A program made the translations under genes and the position numbers. Of a DNA stretch of 64,000 nt, positions 42,193-51,947 are shown piece after piece. Origin of the DNA: Phytobacter palmae. GTDB taxonomy: Bacteria; Pseudomonadota; Gammaproteobacteria; Enterobacterales; Enterobacteriaceae. Where the stretch lies: contig FONB01000019.1 of NCBI GenBank assembly GCA_900112785.1, positions 1 to 64,000 of the forward strand. The letters run 5' to 3'. The notes below the pieces were generated by a model. The model did not search any database and was not told where the DNA came from. It saw nothing but the letters and a program-made list of their open reading frames with translations. The stretch's first letter is position 1, and the number at the start of each line of letters is the position of its first letter.

Positions 42193-43761
42193 TTAAGCTT
42201 CAAGAACGGTACGTAGTTCGCTTAAAGGTACAGCTTTTGTGAAATACCACCCCTGTGCACAGCACTCCGGTATGTTTTCTTTCAGAAAGTGATACTGCAT
42301 GTCAGTCTCCACCCCTTCAAAAACCACAATTTTTGGCATGTTTTTAAACATCTCTATCAGCCCGGGAAGAATGTGATTATTGATGGATTCCGTCCCTATT
42401 GAGTCAGTGATTGATTTATCAATTTTGATTTCGCCCACGTCAAGCAATGAAAGCCAGTTCAGGTTGGAATAACCGGTACCAAAGTCATCCAGAGCGAACA
42501 TGATCCCGGTGCCCTTAAACAGATCCATGGAGCGCTTAATATCTTCTGTGCCGGAACTTTGCCTTTCTGTAATTTCAAGAATAATCGATTCGCCGGGAAC
42601 GTTTTCCTGTTTTAACGTGCTCAGCAATTTTTCACGAAACGCCTCAGAACAGATGTCTGCGCAACTGACGTTAATGCTGAGGGTGATATCACTGCTCAGC
42701 AGTACTGGCGCACACTCTCTGATGGCATGCTCAACCACATACAAGCTAATCTTATTTATTAAGCCATTTTTTTCCGCAAGCGGAATAAATATATCCGGGC
42801 CGATATGTCCGATTTGTGGGTCCGTCCAGCGTAATAGCACCTCAATGCCGGTTATTTTTCGGTCTTTGATTTTATATATGGGTTGATAGACAAAATGTAA
42901 TTCGCGATTTTCAAGCGCGTTTTTCAGTCGGGCAAGCAGAGATTGATTATGCGCAACATTATTAACGAAAAGGGCGCCAATCAACAGGCCAATAATAATG
43001 GATGCGCTAAACAGAGAGATCAAAAAATAAAGGTTGTTTTTGAAAAATAAAGGGAGTGATGTCCCGACAATAACGCAAATGTTATTCACGCTATTGCAGG
43101 CATGTTCAGTAAAATACAAGTGCGAACGCTGTTTGTTATGCTCTACAGCTTCCAGTAAATGTGTGTTTTTCCCAATCATAAAAAAATGATTGTCATGCTT
43201 AAAATCACCTATGATGGCATCAAAATCCATCTTATTGGCTTCCTCCCAAAAACGCTGGAAGGCAAAAGGTGAGACCGTTATGGCGAAGTTACTGGTATAA
43301 AGGACGTCTGCCGTAATGTTTTCTTCAATCTGCGCATCAAAGACCCACGTATAGCTTCCCCGGTTGACCTTATTCCTGAACATATTCAAAGAGAGGGGCG
43401 CGTTCAGTTTCCCCCAGAGGGCTGAACAGACAATTTTCTCATCCTGAACATAGGCGATATCCTTGATAAGCGGATAAGGCCAAAGCCGTTTACGCAGTGC
43501 CAGCACGTACTGATCGCTGCAGGGCTCATAGACCGCAAACTCCTGGCGCAGCCCGTCAATCAGTTTTACTTGCGAGATAAGGCTGTTGCTGCGCGCCAGA
43601 ATGGAATCAGCGTAATCTTCCAGTTTTTCATGGGCATAGATGTAATACACCCCGAGGCCTGCGCCATACAGGACGCTGAAAGTTAACACTACAGATAACG
43701 CGTAAATGCCGATCCTGTGGTGGATAGTTCTCAGTATTTGCAGTGGCATTGTTGACAACAT
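42193..43761 (-). CDS. CSS-motif cyclic-di-GMP phosphodiesterase (EAL)
   Basis: A 522-residue membrane protein. A transmembrane segment lies near residues 18-40 and a second near 245-270. They enclose a periplasmic CSS-type sensor (EPCSDQYVLALRKRL, a variant of CSSxxL) with further cysteines (VCSALW, HACNSVNNICV) able to form the redox switch known for this group. The cytoplasmic EAL domain has EVLLRW (EVL for EAL), INVS, EITERQ, DDFGTGYSNL, KIDKS and FEGVET, so the metal and catalytic residues are kept. It should hydrolyse c-di-GMP. It is downstream of an FlhD-like gene on the same strand. MPLQ at 43749 is an alternative start. Confidence 0.88.
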   Translation of the reverse strand: MLSTMPLQILRTIHHRIGIYALSVVLTFSVLYGAGLGVYYIYAHEKLEDYADSILARSNSLISQVKLIDGLRQEFAVYEPCSDQYVLALRKRLWPYPLIKDIAYVQDEKIVCSALWGKLNAPLSLNMFRNKVNRGSYTWVFDAQIEENITADVLYTSNFAITVSPFAFQRFWEEANKMDFDAIIGDFKHDNHFFMIGKNTHLLEAVEHNKQRSHLYFTEHACNSVNNICVIVGTSLPLFFKNNLYFLISLFSASIIIGLLIGALFVNNVAHNQSLLARLKNALENRELHFVYQPIYKIKDRKITGIEVLLRWTDPQIGHIGPDIFIPLAEKNGLINKISLYVVEHAIRECAPVLLSSDITLSINVSCADICSEAFREKLLSTLKQENVPGESIILEITERQSSGTEDIKRSMDLFKGTGIMFALDDFGTGYSNLNWLSLLDVGEIKIDKSITDSIGTESINNHILPGLIEMFKNMPKIVVFEGVETDMQYHFLKENIPECCAQGWYFTKAVPLSELRTVLEA

Positions 43762-44062
43762 TCCCCTGTCGTTATGGTTATCCGGCTTGCACGCTTTGCA
43801 CAGTATTCACTCTATCGCAATCTCTGCACTATGACATGAGAGGTAAACCGCACTTATCGTGATTATCGGCCATACGGCTCAGGACTTTATCCTTGATCTC
43901 TGTACATTCTCACGACCGTCGTCAGGCCCGGTGAAATGTCATTATTAATTTCAAAAAAGCACTGTTTTGAAGAGCAATGCTAAAAAGAGTGATTACTGTA
44001 AAGGTTAATTGAGCAACGCACAAAATACTCTATTCCTTAAAGTATTAAATAATATAACCATC
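43762..44062. other. gap between the flhD-like and EAL genes
   Basis: Three hundred bases, AT-rich, no supported gene. They probably hold the promoter of the EAL gene. No strong terminator is evident after the flhD-like gene. Confidence 0.4.
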
Positions 44063-44344
44063 CTAAAGCCGACGCTGATGAAGACCGTGAACGGCGCGAT
44101 CATTTTCCGGTTCAGCAAGTTGCGTAAGCAGGGTTGACTGCACTTTAATGAGGCACTGATTGGTCTGAGCCAGCGCGAGTATTTGCGGAGCAGTGAGTTG
44201 CTTAACCGCCTGAATTAATTCAATGTCCATGTTTAAAAAGCGTTCAGCTTGTTTAACATCTTCTGCTGCTACTCTCTGAGCCAGTAAAAGATATGACAAA
44301 TTAAGGTTGTGAATTTCTTTAAGGACAGAAACTGGTGTGATCAT
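44063..44344 (-). CDS. orphan FlhD-like transcriptional regulator
   Basis: A 93-residue protein homologous to FlhD. [33 protein letters not shown] corresponds to [33 protein letters not shown], and [18 protein letters not shown] to LTLPQMVKLAETNQLVCH. It lacks about 23 C-terminal residues of FlhD and there is no flhC beside it. It may form mixed complexes with FlhC or FlhD4C2, or act with another partner. Its neighbour on the same strand is a c-di-GMP phosphodiesterase, pointing to control of motility or fimbriae. Confidence 0.82.
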   Translation of the reverse strand: [93 protein letters not shown]

Positions 44345-45031
44345 TTGTACGCCGGGTTAAAAAACGGAAGAAATAGTGTGCAGTATGAGAAACCCGCCGC
44401 CAGATATGATACATGCAAAATACTACTTTCACATAGAAATTTACATAATTTTCACAGTGTCGTTATATCCGGAACGAAACTATTTCCGCCATGTCAGTCT
44501 GGAATGTTAGTTAATAATGAAAGTTATTCGCGTTGGCGTTACGAAGATTGTGTTTCTATAACAGAAAAAATCGGGACGCTGGCAATAACCCATTATCTCT
44601 TTTAAAAAGAGCCGGGGCTTTCCTGTCATTTCGCAAAAACAAAACACAACAAGCGGCTTGCTTTTCCTCAGGCCACATCAACCGCCTTTGCTCACTCAGG
44701 GCAGCTTCCCGCTTATCTAACGTACTCTCTGCGTCCCGAAAGCTCACGACTCTCACCTGATCTCTATTCTGTCCAACGAACAACAACTGCTATCGCGATA
44801 TTGTGCATATACAAGGTGTAATAAAATATCCTTTTAATCTGACCAGAATCAAAAACCATTCCCCTTAATTAATATAAAAACGCAATATATTTCACCACGC
44901 ACCTTCCTAATTCCGTTTTTCAACTTAGCTTATTCAGTTACGGTTAATATATTTATTACCAAAAAGTCTTTTCCGTCACACTTCGTTTATTACTAGAGTT
45001 GATTTCCGGACAATTTTGAAGGAAAGCAACC
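44345..45031. other. AT-rich intergenic region with divergent promoters
   Basis: 687 bases between the flhD-like gene and the dioxygenase operon. The right half is very AT-rich (44800-44990). Frames on both strands at 44533-44786 overlap each other and have no recognisable content, so I call no gene. A promoter for the downstream seven-gene operon must lie here. Confidence 0.45.
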
Positions 45032-45988
45032 ATGACCTCACCCCAGCGCATTGCCCGTCTTGACACCGACTTATTAGAAATTCACCCCGTTGCCGGAAAC
45101 ATCGGCGCGGAGGTGCGCAATATTTCGCTCTCGGCTGATCTTGATGATAACCATATTCAGCAAATTGAAAATGCACTCGTGAAATATAAGGTTTTATTCT
45201 TCCGTAAACAGCGTCATCTGACTGACGAAACCCATCAGGCTTTCGGTGCGCGTCTGGGTAAGATTGTCGCGCATCCTACGGTGCCGTCGCCCGCGGGTAC
45301 TAAATTGTTCGAACTTGATGCCTCAAAAGGCGGTGGCCGGGCAGACTCCTGGCATACCGATGTCACTTTTGTGGATGCCTTCCCGAAAATATCCATTCTG
45401 CGTGGTGTCACTATTCCTGAATATGGCGGTGATACCGTCTGGGCGAATACCGCATTAGCCTATGAATTGTTACCAGAATCCTTAAAACAATTTGTCGGCA
45501 CGCTGCGCGCTATTCACAGTAATAATTACGACTATGGCGCAGAACGTATTGTCACCGAAGAACATCGCCTCAATCACCATAAAAATGTCTTCGTCTCTTC
45601 TGTATGGGAAGCGGAACATCCGGTGGTACATGTGCATCCGGTAAGCGGCGAGCGCGCCTTATTACTTGGCCATTTTGTGAAAAAACTGGTCGGTTTTAAC
45701 AGTCGTGAATCGGCGCAGATTTTTGAATTGCTGCAAAACCGTATTACCCGCCTGGAAAATACTGTGCGCTGGCAATGGCAGCAGGACGATGTGGTTATCT
45801 GGGATAACCGCAGCACCCAGCATTACGCCGTCAATGATTATGGCAACCAGCCACGCCTGGTTCGTCGCGTCACCATTGAAGGTGAACCCGCTGTTGCCAT
45901 AGACGGTAGCCGCAGCCGCACTATTACTCGTCCGCAGGATGCCGTAAACGATACCCCAGACAGGGAAGTGAACTATGCAGCGTCGTGA
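45032..45988 (+). CDS. TauD/TfdA-family alpha-ketoglutarate dioxygenase, AtsK-like
   Basis: A 318-residue Fe(II)/2-oxoglutarate dioxygenase. The HxD is in DSWHTDVTF (H108, D110), the distal His in NRSTQHYAVNDY (H264), and the 2OG-binding Arg follows in RLVRRV. The GGRADSWHTDVTF stretch is close to the alkylsulfatase AtsK group, which oxidises sulfate esters to aldehyde and sulfate; taurine dioxygenases are the other option. First gene of a packed operon with an ABC importer and a phosphatase-superfamily hydrolase, so it likely acts on the imported compound. It overlaps the next gene by 14 bases. Confidence 0.87.
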   Translation: MTSPQRIARLDTDLLEIHPVAGNIGAEVRNISLSADLDDNHIQQIENALVKYKVLFFRKQRHLTDETHQAFGARLGKIVAHPTVPSPAGTKLFELDASKGGGRADSWHTDVTFVDAFPKISILRGVTIPEYGGDTVWANTALAYELLPESLKQFVGTLRAIHSNNYDYGAERIVTEEHRLNHHKNVFVSSVWEAEHPVVHVHPVSGERALLLGHFVKKLVGFNSRESAQIFELLQNRITRLENTVRWQWQQDDVVIWDNRSTQHYAVNDYGNQPRLVRRVTIEGEPAVAIDGSRSRTITRPQDAVNDTPDREVNYAAS

Positions 45989-47303
45989 TTTACTCAAAGC
46001 CATGGCGGCGTTTGGGGTCTACAGCATGATCCCGGCTATCGCTCGCGGCGCAAATGTAGCGCGCAAATATGATGGTGTGACGCTCAATGTCTCCACTTTC
46101 AGTACCGCCTGGCCGCAGTTGATCCGCCAGTGGTTGCCGGAGTTTGAAGCCCTGACCGGGGCAAAAGTGCAGCTTGATACGCCAGCCTTCCCGGTCTACA
46201 ACCAGCGTGCCGACCTGGAACTGTCGACGCGCGGGTCGGCCTATGATGTGGTCAACGTCACCTTTATTTATACCAGCCGCTGGATCAACGCGGGTTGGCT
46301 CACTCCGCTTGATGAGTTTATCGCTAATCCCAACCTCACTCCGGCAGACTGGGGATTGCAGGATTTTCTGCCAGCCACCCTGGCGGCAGAAACCGGGCGC
46401 GACGGCAAGCTGTATGGCATTCCTTATGTGGTGGAAGCGATGCTGGCGGGAGCCTCGCGTTACGACCTGATTCAACAGGCCGGGTTCTCATTTCCAAAAA
46501 CCACCGATGACCTGGTGAAAGTTCTGCAGGCCGTGAACAAAAAAGAGCGCGTCGCCGGGTATGTTACCGACAACCATTACGGCTGGACCTTTATCCCGTA
46601 TCTGCAGGCCTTTGGCGGCAACGTATTCCGCGCGCCGCCGGACGACCTGTTCCCGACGCTCGATACTCCGGAGGCGGTGCAGGCGGCTGACTATTTCGCC
46701 CGTCTTGTTCGCGAATTCGGCCCAAATGGCGGCATTACCTATACCGCCGACCAGTCCTTGCAGGCGCTGAAACAGGGAAGGGTGAATTTCTCCGACGCCA
46801 GCCAGACCTACCTGGCGCAACTGGGCAACGCCGAAAGCTCGCGCACCCTGAAAACGGCCCATTTTGGTCCGATGGTCAGCGGGCCAAAAGGGTGGTTCCC
46901 CGGCATGGCGACCCATGCGCTGGGGATTCCGGTAGGCTCGAAAAACAAAGAGGCAGCGTGGGCGTTTATCCAGTGGGCGCTTTCGAAACAGAACACGGCC
47001 CGCACGCTGGCCGCCGGATACGGTTCGCCGACCCGTCGTAGTGATATCGACTCGCAGGTGTTTCGTTCTAAGCAGGTGATCAACGGTGTGGATCTGGCGC
47101 AGCTCTCCATTGATGCCATCGACCAGGCGGGCAAGGGCGGTTACATGAAATACCGTACCGTGGAGTTCTATCCGCAGGTTGACCAGCAACTGAACAAAGC
47201 CATCGCGCTGATTGCCTCCGGGCAGCTTTCGGCGAAAGAGGCGATGACCCAGGCGCAGGCCGGTACTCTCGCCGATCTAAAACGCGCCGGTGCGAAAATC
47301 TAA
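45975..47303 (+). CDS. Tat-exported extracellular solute-binding protein (family 1)
   Basis: A 442-residue binding protein of the CUT1/UgpB-like group. The N-terminus MQRRDLLKAMAAFGVY is a twin-arginine signal. Family features include LIRQWLPEFEALTGAKVQLD, YGIPYVVEAMLAG and FPGMATHALGIPVGSKNKEAAWAFIQWAL. It would capture a sugar-like or polar ester solute for the permeases that follow. Confidence 0.9.
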   Translation: MQRRDLLKAMAAFGVYSMIPAIARGANVARKYDGVTLNVSTFSTAWPQLIRQWLPEFEALTGAKVQLDTPAFPVYNQRADLELSTRGSAYDVVNVTFIYTSRWINAGWLTPLDEFIANPNLTPADWGLQDFLPATLAAETGRDGKLYGIPYVVEAMLAGASRYDLIQQAGFSFPKTTDDLVKVLQAVNKKERVAGYVTDNHYGWTFIPYLQAFGGNVFRAPPDDLFPTLDTPEAVQAADYFARLVREFGPNGGITYTADQSLQALKQGRVNFSDASQTYLAQLGNAESSRTLKTAHFGPMVSGPKGWFPGMATHALGIPVGSKNKEAAWAFIQWALSKQNTARTLAAGYGSPTRRSDIDSQVFRSKQVINGVDLAQLSIDAIDQAGKGGYMKYRTVEFYPQVDQQLNKAIALIASGQLSAKEAMTQAQAGTLADLKRAGAKI

Positions 47304-47315
47304 GTGAGGATAAGC

Positions 47316-48227
47316 ATGGGGATAGCACAACCAATAAGCTGGCGGCAACGCCAGCGTTACGCCTGGCTACTGGGGTTATCGCCGTCGCTTGTGGTGCTGA
47401 CGTTACTGACGCTGGTTCCTGCGGCGGCACTGCTGGTCACCAGCCTCACGCCGTTTAGCCTGACTAACCCGGAAGCGACCTTCAACTTTAGCCATCCACT
47501 GGTGAACTATCAGCAGTTGCTGCATGACGACCGCTTTCTCAACTCGCTGGTCACGCAACTTAAGCTGTCGGTGGTGAGCGTCTTCTTCCAGGTGCTGATC
47601 GGGCTGCTGCTGGCATTACTACTTAATGGCCCGTCGCGGCTGCTTAACGGAGTGCGCACCTTATTGCTCATTCCCATGGTACTGCCGCCGATTATCGTGG
47701 CGCTGATCTGGAAAATTATCTACACCCCGGATATCAGCCCCCTGCACCAGATTCTGGAGCGCATGAATCTGCCCCTTAACTCGCTTATCGCTAACCCGGA
47801 CACCGCGCTGTGGGCGATTGTAGTGGCGGATGTCTGGCAGTGGTTTCCGTTCACCATGCTGATGGTGCTGGCGGCACTGCAAATGGTGCCCAACGAACCG
47901 CGCGAAGCGGCAAGCCTGGACGGTGCCTCGTCATTCAACATCTTTCGCTACATCGTGTTGCCGCACCTCAAACCGGTGCTGGCAGTGTGTATTCTGTTTC
48001 GCCTGATTGATAGCTTTAAAGCCTTTCCACTGATTTACATCCTCACGGACGGTGGGCCGGGCTCGGTGACGGAAGTTACCAACTACTACGGCTTTATTCA
48101 GGCTTTTAACTTTTCCTGGTGGGGATACGGCAGCGCTATTGCGGTGGTGATCCTGGTCGGGGTGTTTATTTTAAGCTGGCTCATTGGCCGCGCGGGGTGG
48201 AACGATGACAGTACAACAAACGGATGA
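47316..48227 (+). CDS. CUT1-type ABC permease 1
   Basis: A 303-residue permease (MalF/UgpA-like) with six hydrophobic helices and the EAA loop PREAASLDGASSFNIFRYIVLPHLKP. The start at 47316 (MGIAQPI) follows GTGAGGA. It overlaps the second permease by 23 bases. Confidence 0.9.
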   Translation: MGIAQPISWRQRQRYAWLLGLSPSLVVLTLLTLVPAAALLVTSLTPFSLTNPEATFNFSHPLVNYQQLLHDDRFLNSLVTQLKLSVVSVFFQVLIGLLLALLLNGPSRLLNGVRTLLLIPMVLPPIIVALIWKIIYTPDISPLHQILERMNLPLNSLIANPDTALWAIVVADVWQWFPFTMLMVLAALQMVPNEPREAASLDGASSFNIFRYIVLPHLKPVLAVCILFRLIDSFKAFPLIYILTDGGPGSVTEVTNYYGFIQAFNFSWWGYGSAIAVVILVGVFILSWLIGRAGWNDDSTTNG

Positions 48228-49071
48228 ACGTCGTCCGCTCGCGCTCACCGTCACGCGACGCAGAAAGTGGCATTTTAAAGGCCAGCGCACGCTGGCGGCG
48301 TTACTGCTGCTGGTGTTGTTCCTTGCGCCGTTCCTGTGGATGGTAGTGATGTCACTGCGCCCGTCAATGGACGCGTTCGAACTGACGTTGTTCTTCACGC
48401 CGACGCTGGAAGCCTATCACCAGTTGATCGCCGGGAATTTTCTGCAACCCTTTGGCAACAGCCTGCTGGTCAGCGTGATTTCCACAATTTTCTCGCTGCT
48501 GTTAGGTGTGCCTGCCGCCTGGGTGCTGACGCGCTGGCGTTTTCGTGCCCGTCGCTATGTGGCGCTGTGGATCCTGGTAACGCGCATGGCGCCGCCCATC
48601 GCCTTTACCATTCCGTTCTTTCTCGCCTTTCGCTGGCTTGGGCTGCAGGACACGATAGTCGGACTGGCGATTGTCTATCTCACCTTTAATCTGGCTATCG
48701 TTATCTGGCTGATGCAAACCTTCTTTGCCGCGATTCCGGTCACCCTGGAAGAGGCGGCGTGGATGGACGGCTGCTCGTTATGGGGCAGCTTCTGGCGGGT
48801 ATCGCTACCCCTGGTAAAACCGGGCCTCGCGGCGACCGCCATTCTCTGTTTCATCTTTTCGTGGAACGACTTTTTCTACGCACTGATTTTAACCCGCACT
48901 CATGCCATTACCGCCCCGGTCGCGATAGTGAACTTCCTGCAATACGAAGGGTGGGAGTGGAGCAAAATCGCCGCCAGCGGCACGCTGGTCATGCTGCCCG
49001 TAGTCGCCTTTACCCTGCTGGTCCGGCGCTATCTGGTACAGGGCTTAACTGCGGGTGGACTTAAGGATTAA
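48205..49071 (+). CDS. CUT1-type ABC permease 2
   Basis: A 288-residue permease (MalG/UgpE-like) with six helices and the EAA loop LEEAAWMDGCSLWGSFWRVSLPLVKPG. The start at 48205 (MTVQQTDE) with GGGGTGG before it is preferred to a TTG at 48184. The stop overlaps the ATPase start. Confidence 0.9.
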   Translation: MTVQQTDERRPLALTVTRRRKWHFKGQRTLAALLLLVLFLAPFLWMVVMSLRPSMDAFELTLFFTPTLEAYHQLIAGNFLQPFGNSLLVSVISTIFSLLLGVPAAWVLTRWRFRARRYVALWILVTRMAPPIAFTIPFFLAFRWLGLQDTIVGLAIVYLTFNLAIVIWLMQTFFAAIPVTLEEAAWMDGCSLWGSFWRVSLPLVKPGLAATAILCFIFSWNDFFYALILTRTHAITAPVAIVNFLQYEGWEWSKIAASGTLVMLPVVAFTLLVRRYLVQGLTAGGLKD

Positions 49072-50135
49072 TGATGGCAACCCTGACACTTAACAACATC
49101 GCAAAACATTTTAACGGGCAGACCATTATTCCCGGTCTGGATTTGACTATTCACCATGGCGAATTTATCGCGCTGGTGGGGCCATCCGGCTGCGGAAAAT
49201 CGACACTGCTGCGTATGATTGCCGGGCTGGAGGGCATTGACGGCGGCAAGCTGACTCTGGATGGAGAGGTGATTAACGACCTTTCGCCGCAGGATCGCAA
49301 CATGGCGATGGTCTTTCAGAACTATGCGCTCTATCCGCACATTACGGTGGCGGATAACCTCGGTTTCTCGCTCAAAATGCAGGGCGTGGCGAAGGCGAAG
49401 ATTGACAGCCAGGTGCGACAGGCCGCCGATACGCTGGGGCTGACGCCGTTACTGGCGCGTAAACCCTCGCAGCTTTCCGGCGGCCAGCGCCAGCGCGTGG
49501 CTATGGGGCGCGCCATCCTGCGCCACCCGCGCCTGTTCCTGTTTGATGAGCCGCTCTCTAACCTCGACGCCAAACTGCGTGTTGAGTTGCGCACTGAAAT
49601 CAAGGCGCTGCACCAGCGGCTTAATACCACCATGATTTACGTCACTCACGATCAGATTGAAGCCATGACCATGGCCGACCGCATCGTGGTGCTGCGCGAC
49701 GGGCAGATTGAGCAGGTTGGTACGCCGCTTGAACTATATGACCGTCCGGCCAATGCCTTTGTGGCGAGCTTTATCGGTTCGCCATCAATGAACCTGTTCA
49801 GCGGCCACGTGGAGCGGCCCGGCATCGTGATGACCGATGACGGTATCGCGCTGCCGGTGGCCCAGACGCCAGGGCTGAACGTGGGGCAGCGGGTACTCTA
49901 TGGCGTGCGTCCGCAACACTTTGTACTGACGCCGGGTGCGTCGATCAACGCCCGCGTTAACGTGGTGGAACCGACTGGCTCGGAAACACAGATCCTGCTC
50001 AATATCGGCCAGCAGAAAGTAACCACGCTGTTCCATCAGCGCGTGGCGGCGCAGCCGGGTGAAATAGTGAAAATCCTGCCGGATGCCCGACATGCGCACC
50101 TGTTTGATGCAACCAGCGGGCTGCGGCTGAATTAA
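49071..50135 (+). CDS. CUT1-type ABC ATPase (UgpC/MalK-like)
   Basis: A 354-residue ATPase. Walker A is GPSGCGKSTLLRMIAG, Q-loop is FQNYALYPH, signature LSGGQRQRVAMGRA, Walker B FLFDEPLSNLDAKLR and switch His YVTHDQIEAMT. A C-terminal TOBE/regulatory domain follows (residues 240-354). GGATTA precedes the two adjacent ATG codons. It powers import through the two preceding permeases. Confidence 0.93.
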   Translation: MMATLTLNNIAKHFNGQTIIPGLDLTIHHGEFIALVGPSGCGKSTLLRMIAGLEGIDGGKLTLDGEVINDLSPQDRNMAMVFQNYALYPHITVADNLGFSLKMQGVAKAKIDSQVRQAADTLGLTPLLARKPSQLSGGQRQRVAMGRAILRHPRLFLFDEPLSNLDAKLRVELRTEIKALHQRLNTTMIYVTHDQIEAMTMADRIVVLRDGQIEQVGTPLELYDRPANAFVASFIGSPSMNLFSGHVERPGIVMTDDGIALPVAQTPGLNVGQRVLYGVRPQHFVLTPGASINARVNVVEPTGSETQILLNIGQQKVTTLFHQRVAAQPGEIVKILPDARHAHLFDATSGLRLN

Positions 50136-50150
50136 CGCGAAGGGAAAATC

Positions 50151-51947
50151 ATGGGTCACAAAGTGATTGTTTTTGGCGTTGATGGATTAATGATGCCGCT
50201 TGTCAAAAAATTTGCCGCCGAAGGAGAGTTGCCTCATATCAGCCGGATGCTGAGCGAAGGCGCGGCCACTGAGCTGCTGCCCTATATTTCCGCCTGGGGC
50301 GATGTCAACTGGGCCGCGTTTCTCTCCGGTCAGGCACCGGGAACGTCGTGGCGAGGTCAGGCGTTACCGGCGGATTATGCCAGGACGCGGCCATTGCTGA
50401 AACGGCTTGAAGAGAGCGGACTACGCGCTGCACTGGTTCATTTCCCGGAAAGCGTGGCCTCACCCGCGCCGCATTTTACCCTGTCGCCATACTGGTCCGC
50501 CGCGGCGCCAAGCCCCTATACCTTTGCCGCTCCGGCGATCTTCACTACCGATCGCCAGCGTCTGGATGTGCCACCGAAACCGCGCCAGCAAACGCTGGGC
50601 TGGCCGCCGTCTTCACCGCTCGCCTACCACGACAAAGGGCTGTGGCAACCGCTGGAGCGGGAAGTGAACGGTGAGTATCGCCTGACAATACGCTCACCCC
50701 ACGGCGATAACGTGACGTTGTCACTTGATATCGATACCCTGACGCTGCGTTCAGCGCACGGGGGCGTCACTCTGGTGCAAGGAGCGTGGAGCGACTGGCT
50801 GGCGCTGGGCGAGGTGGCACAAGGAGGAAAAGCCCGTTTCTGGCTGGCACATGTGACGCCGTATATTGAACTGATCCAAAGCGAAGTGACCTTCCCGCAG
50901 CGCATTGCCCGGAACAGTGTACTCGCGCAGATGCTTTTCGAGGATCTTGGGCCGTTTTACAGCCAGTGGGCGGTGAAGGCATCGCCGGATGAAGCGCTTC
51001 TGGCGTCCACCTTCCAGGATGCGGAGCATCAGTCGTTATGGCTGGCGGACAGTGCGCTGCGCTTGACCCATCAGCACGGCTATTCTCTGTGGGCGGGGGT
51101 ACATCACCTTATTGATGAGTCTCACCATCTCTGTCTGGGCCAGTACGATCCGGACTCGCCGTTTTACGACCCGCAGCAGGCCGCGCGTTACGAGGCGGTG
51201 ATCCGCGAATGCTATAAAATCCTCGACCGCTCGCTGGGGCGCATCATCAACGGCATGGACAAAGAGACGACGCTGTTTCTGGCCTCGGATCACGGCGCGG
51301 TACCCAACCACTTTATGTGCGATATTCAGCGTTATCTGGCAAAACATGGACTGGTGGCGCTGGATAACCAGGGGCAGATAATCCGCAGCCAGAGCCTGGT
51401 GTATCTGAAAGACGAGCGCGGCGGGCTGGAGATTTATATCAATCTGCAGGGGCGTGAGCCGGATGGCACCGTGCCACTGGCAGATTATGCCTGCCTGCAG
51501 GCGCGACTGTTGCACCTGCTGCGTAACTGGTACATCGAGCACAACGGGAAGGTTCACCATGCCGTTGCCTGGGCGCTGCGCAAAGAAGACGCCGCCAGCG
51601 CCGGGTACTGGGGCGAGTATGCAGGTGATGTGCTTTTTACCTACGACAGCGGCTTTGTCTGGGGAACCAGCGCGAGCGGTGAGGATATCTGTCCGGTGGT
51701 GGCCCCGGGTGCCAATCACGGCCCGCAAAAACCCACGGCCAGGACAGCATATACCTCAAATTACGGCGTACTGCTGGCCTTCGGCGCAGGTATTCGCCGC
51801 GGCTATTATCACGACCACCATCACCACGGCCCGTATCGAATGGCGGACCCCGGCGCAACCATTGCCTGGTTGCTCGGCGTCAAACGCGATACCCTCGACG
51901 GTTCTGTAATGCAGGCGTTACTGGCGCCAGATGAGACTGATATATGA
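50151..51947 (+). CDS. alkaline-phosphatase-superfamily phosphodiesterase/hydrolase
   Basis: A 598-residue protein of the type I phosphodiesterase/nucleotide pyrophosphatase group, with no signal peptide, so cytoplasmic. Metal ligands are visible in VIVFGVDGLMMP (Asp10), LFLASDHGAVPNHF (Asp and His) and GANHGPQKP (His). The expected Thr/Ser nucleophile is not in its usual setting: the segment is ISAWGDVNWAAFLSG, where relatives have a T/S before W. A Gly/His-rich HDHHHHGPYR patch near the end may bind metal. Context suggests it hydrolyses an imported phospho- or sulfo-ester. Confidence 0.82.
   Translation: MGHKVIVFGVDGLMMPLVKKFAAEGELPHISRMLSEGAATELLPYISAWGDVNWAAFLSGQAPGTSWRGQALPADYARTRPLLKRLEESGLRAALVHFPESVASPAPHFTLSPYWSAAAPSPYTFAAPAIFTTDRQRLDVPPKPRQQTLGWPPSSPLAYHDKGLWQPLEREVNGEYRLTIRSPHGDNVTLSLDIDTLTLRSAHGGVTLVQGAWSDWLALGEVAQGGKARFWLAHVTPYIELIQSEVTFPQRIARNSVLAQMLFEDLGPFYSQWAVKASPDEALLASTFQDAEHQSLWLADSALRLTHQHGYSLWAGVHHLIDESHHLCLGQYDPDSPFYDPQQAARYEAVIRECYKILDRSLGRIINGMDKETTLFLASDHGAVPNHFMCDIQRYLAKHGLVALDNQGQIIRSQSLVYLKDERGGLEIYINLQGREPDGTVPLADYACLQARLLHLLRNWYIEHNGKVHHAVAWALRKEDAASAGYWGEYAGDVLFTYDSGFVWGTSASGEDICPVVAPGANHGPQKPTARTAYTSNYGVLLAFGAGIRRGYYHDHHHHGPYRMADPGATIAWLLGVKRDTLDGSVMQALLAPDETDI

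Noticed and set aside
44533-44786. Overlapping frames on both strands in the flhD-like/dioxygenase gap
   Set aside because: They mirror each other, neither has a convincing ribosome-binding site or family resemblance.
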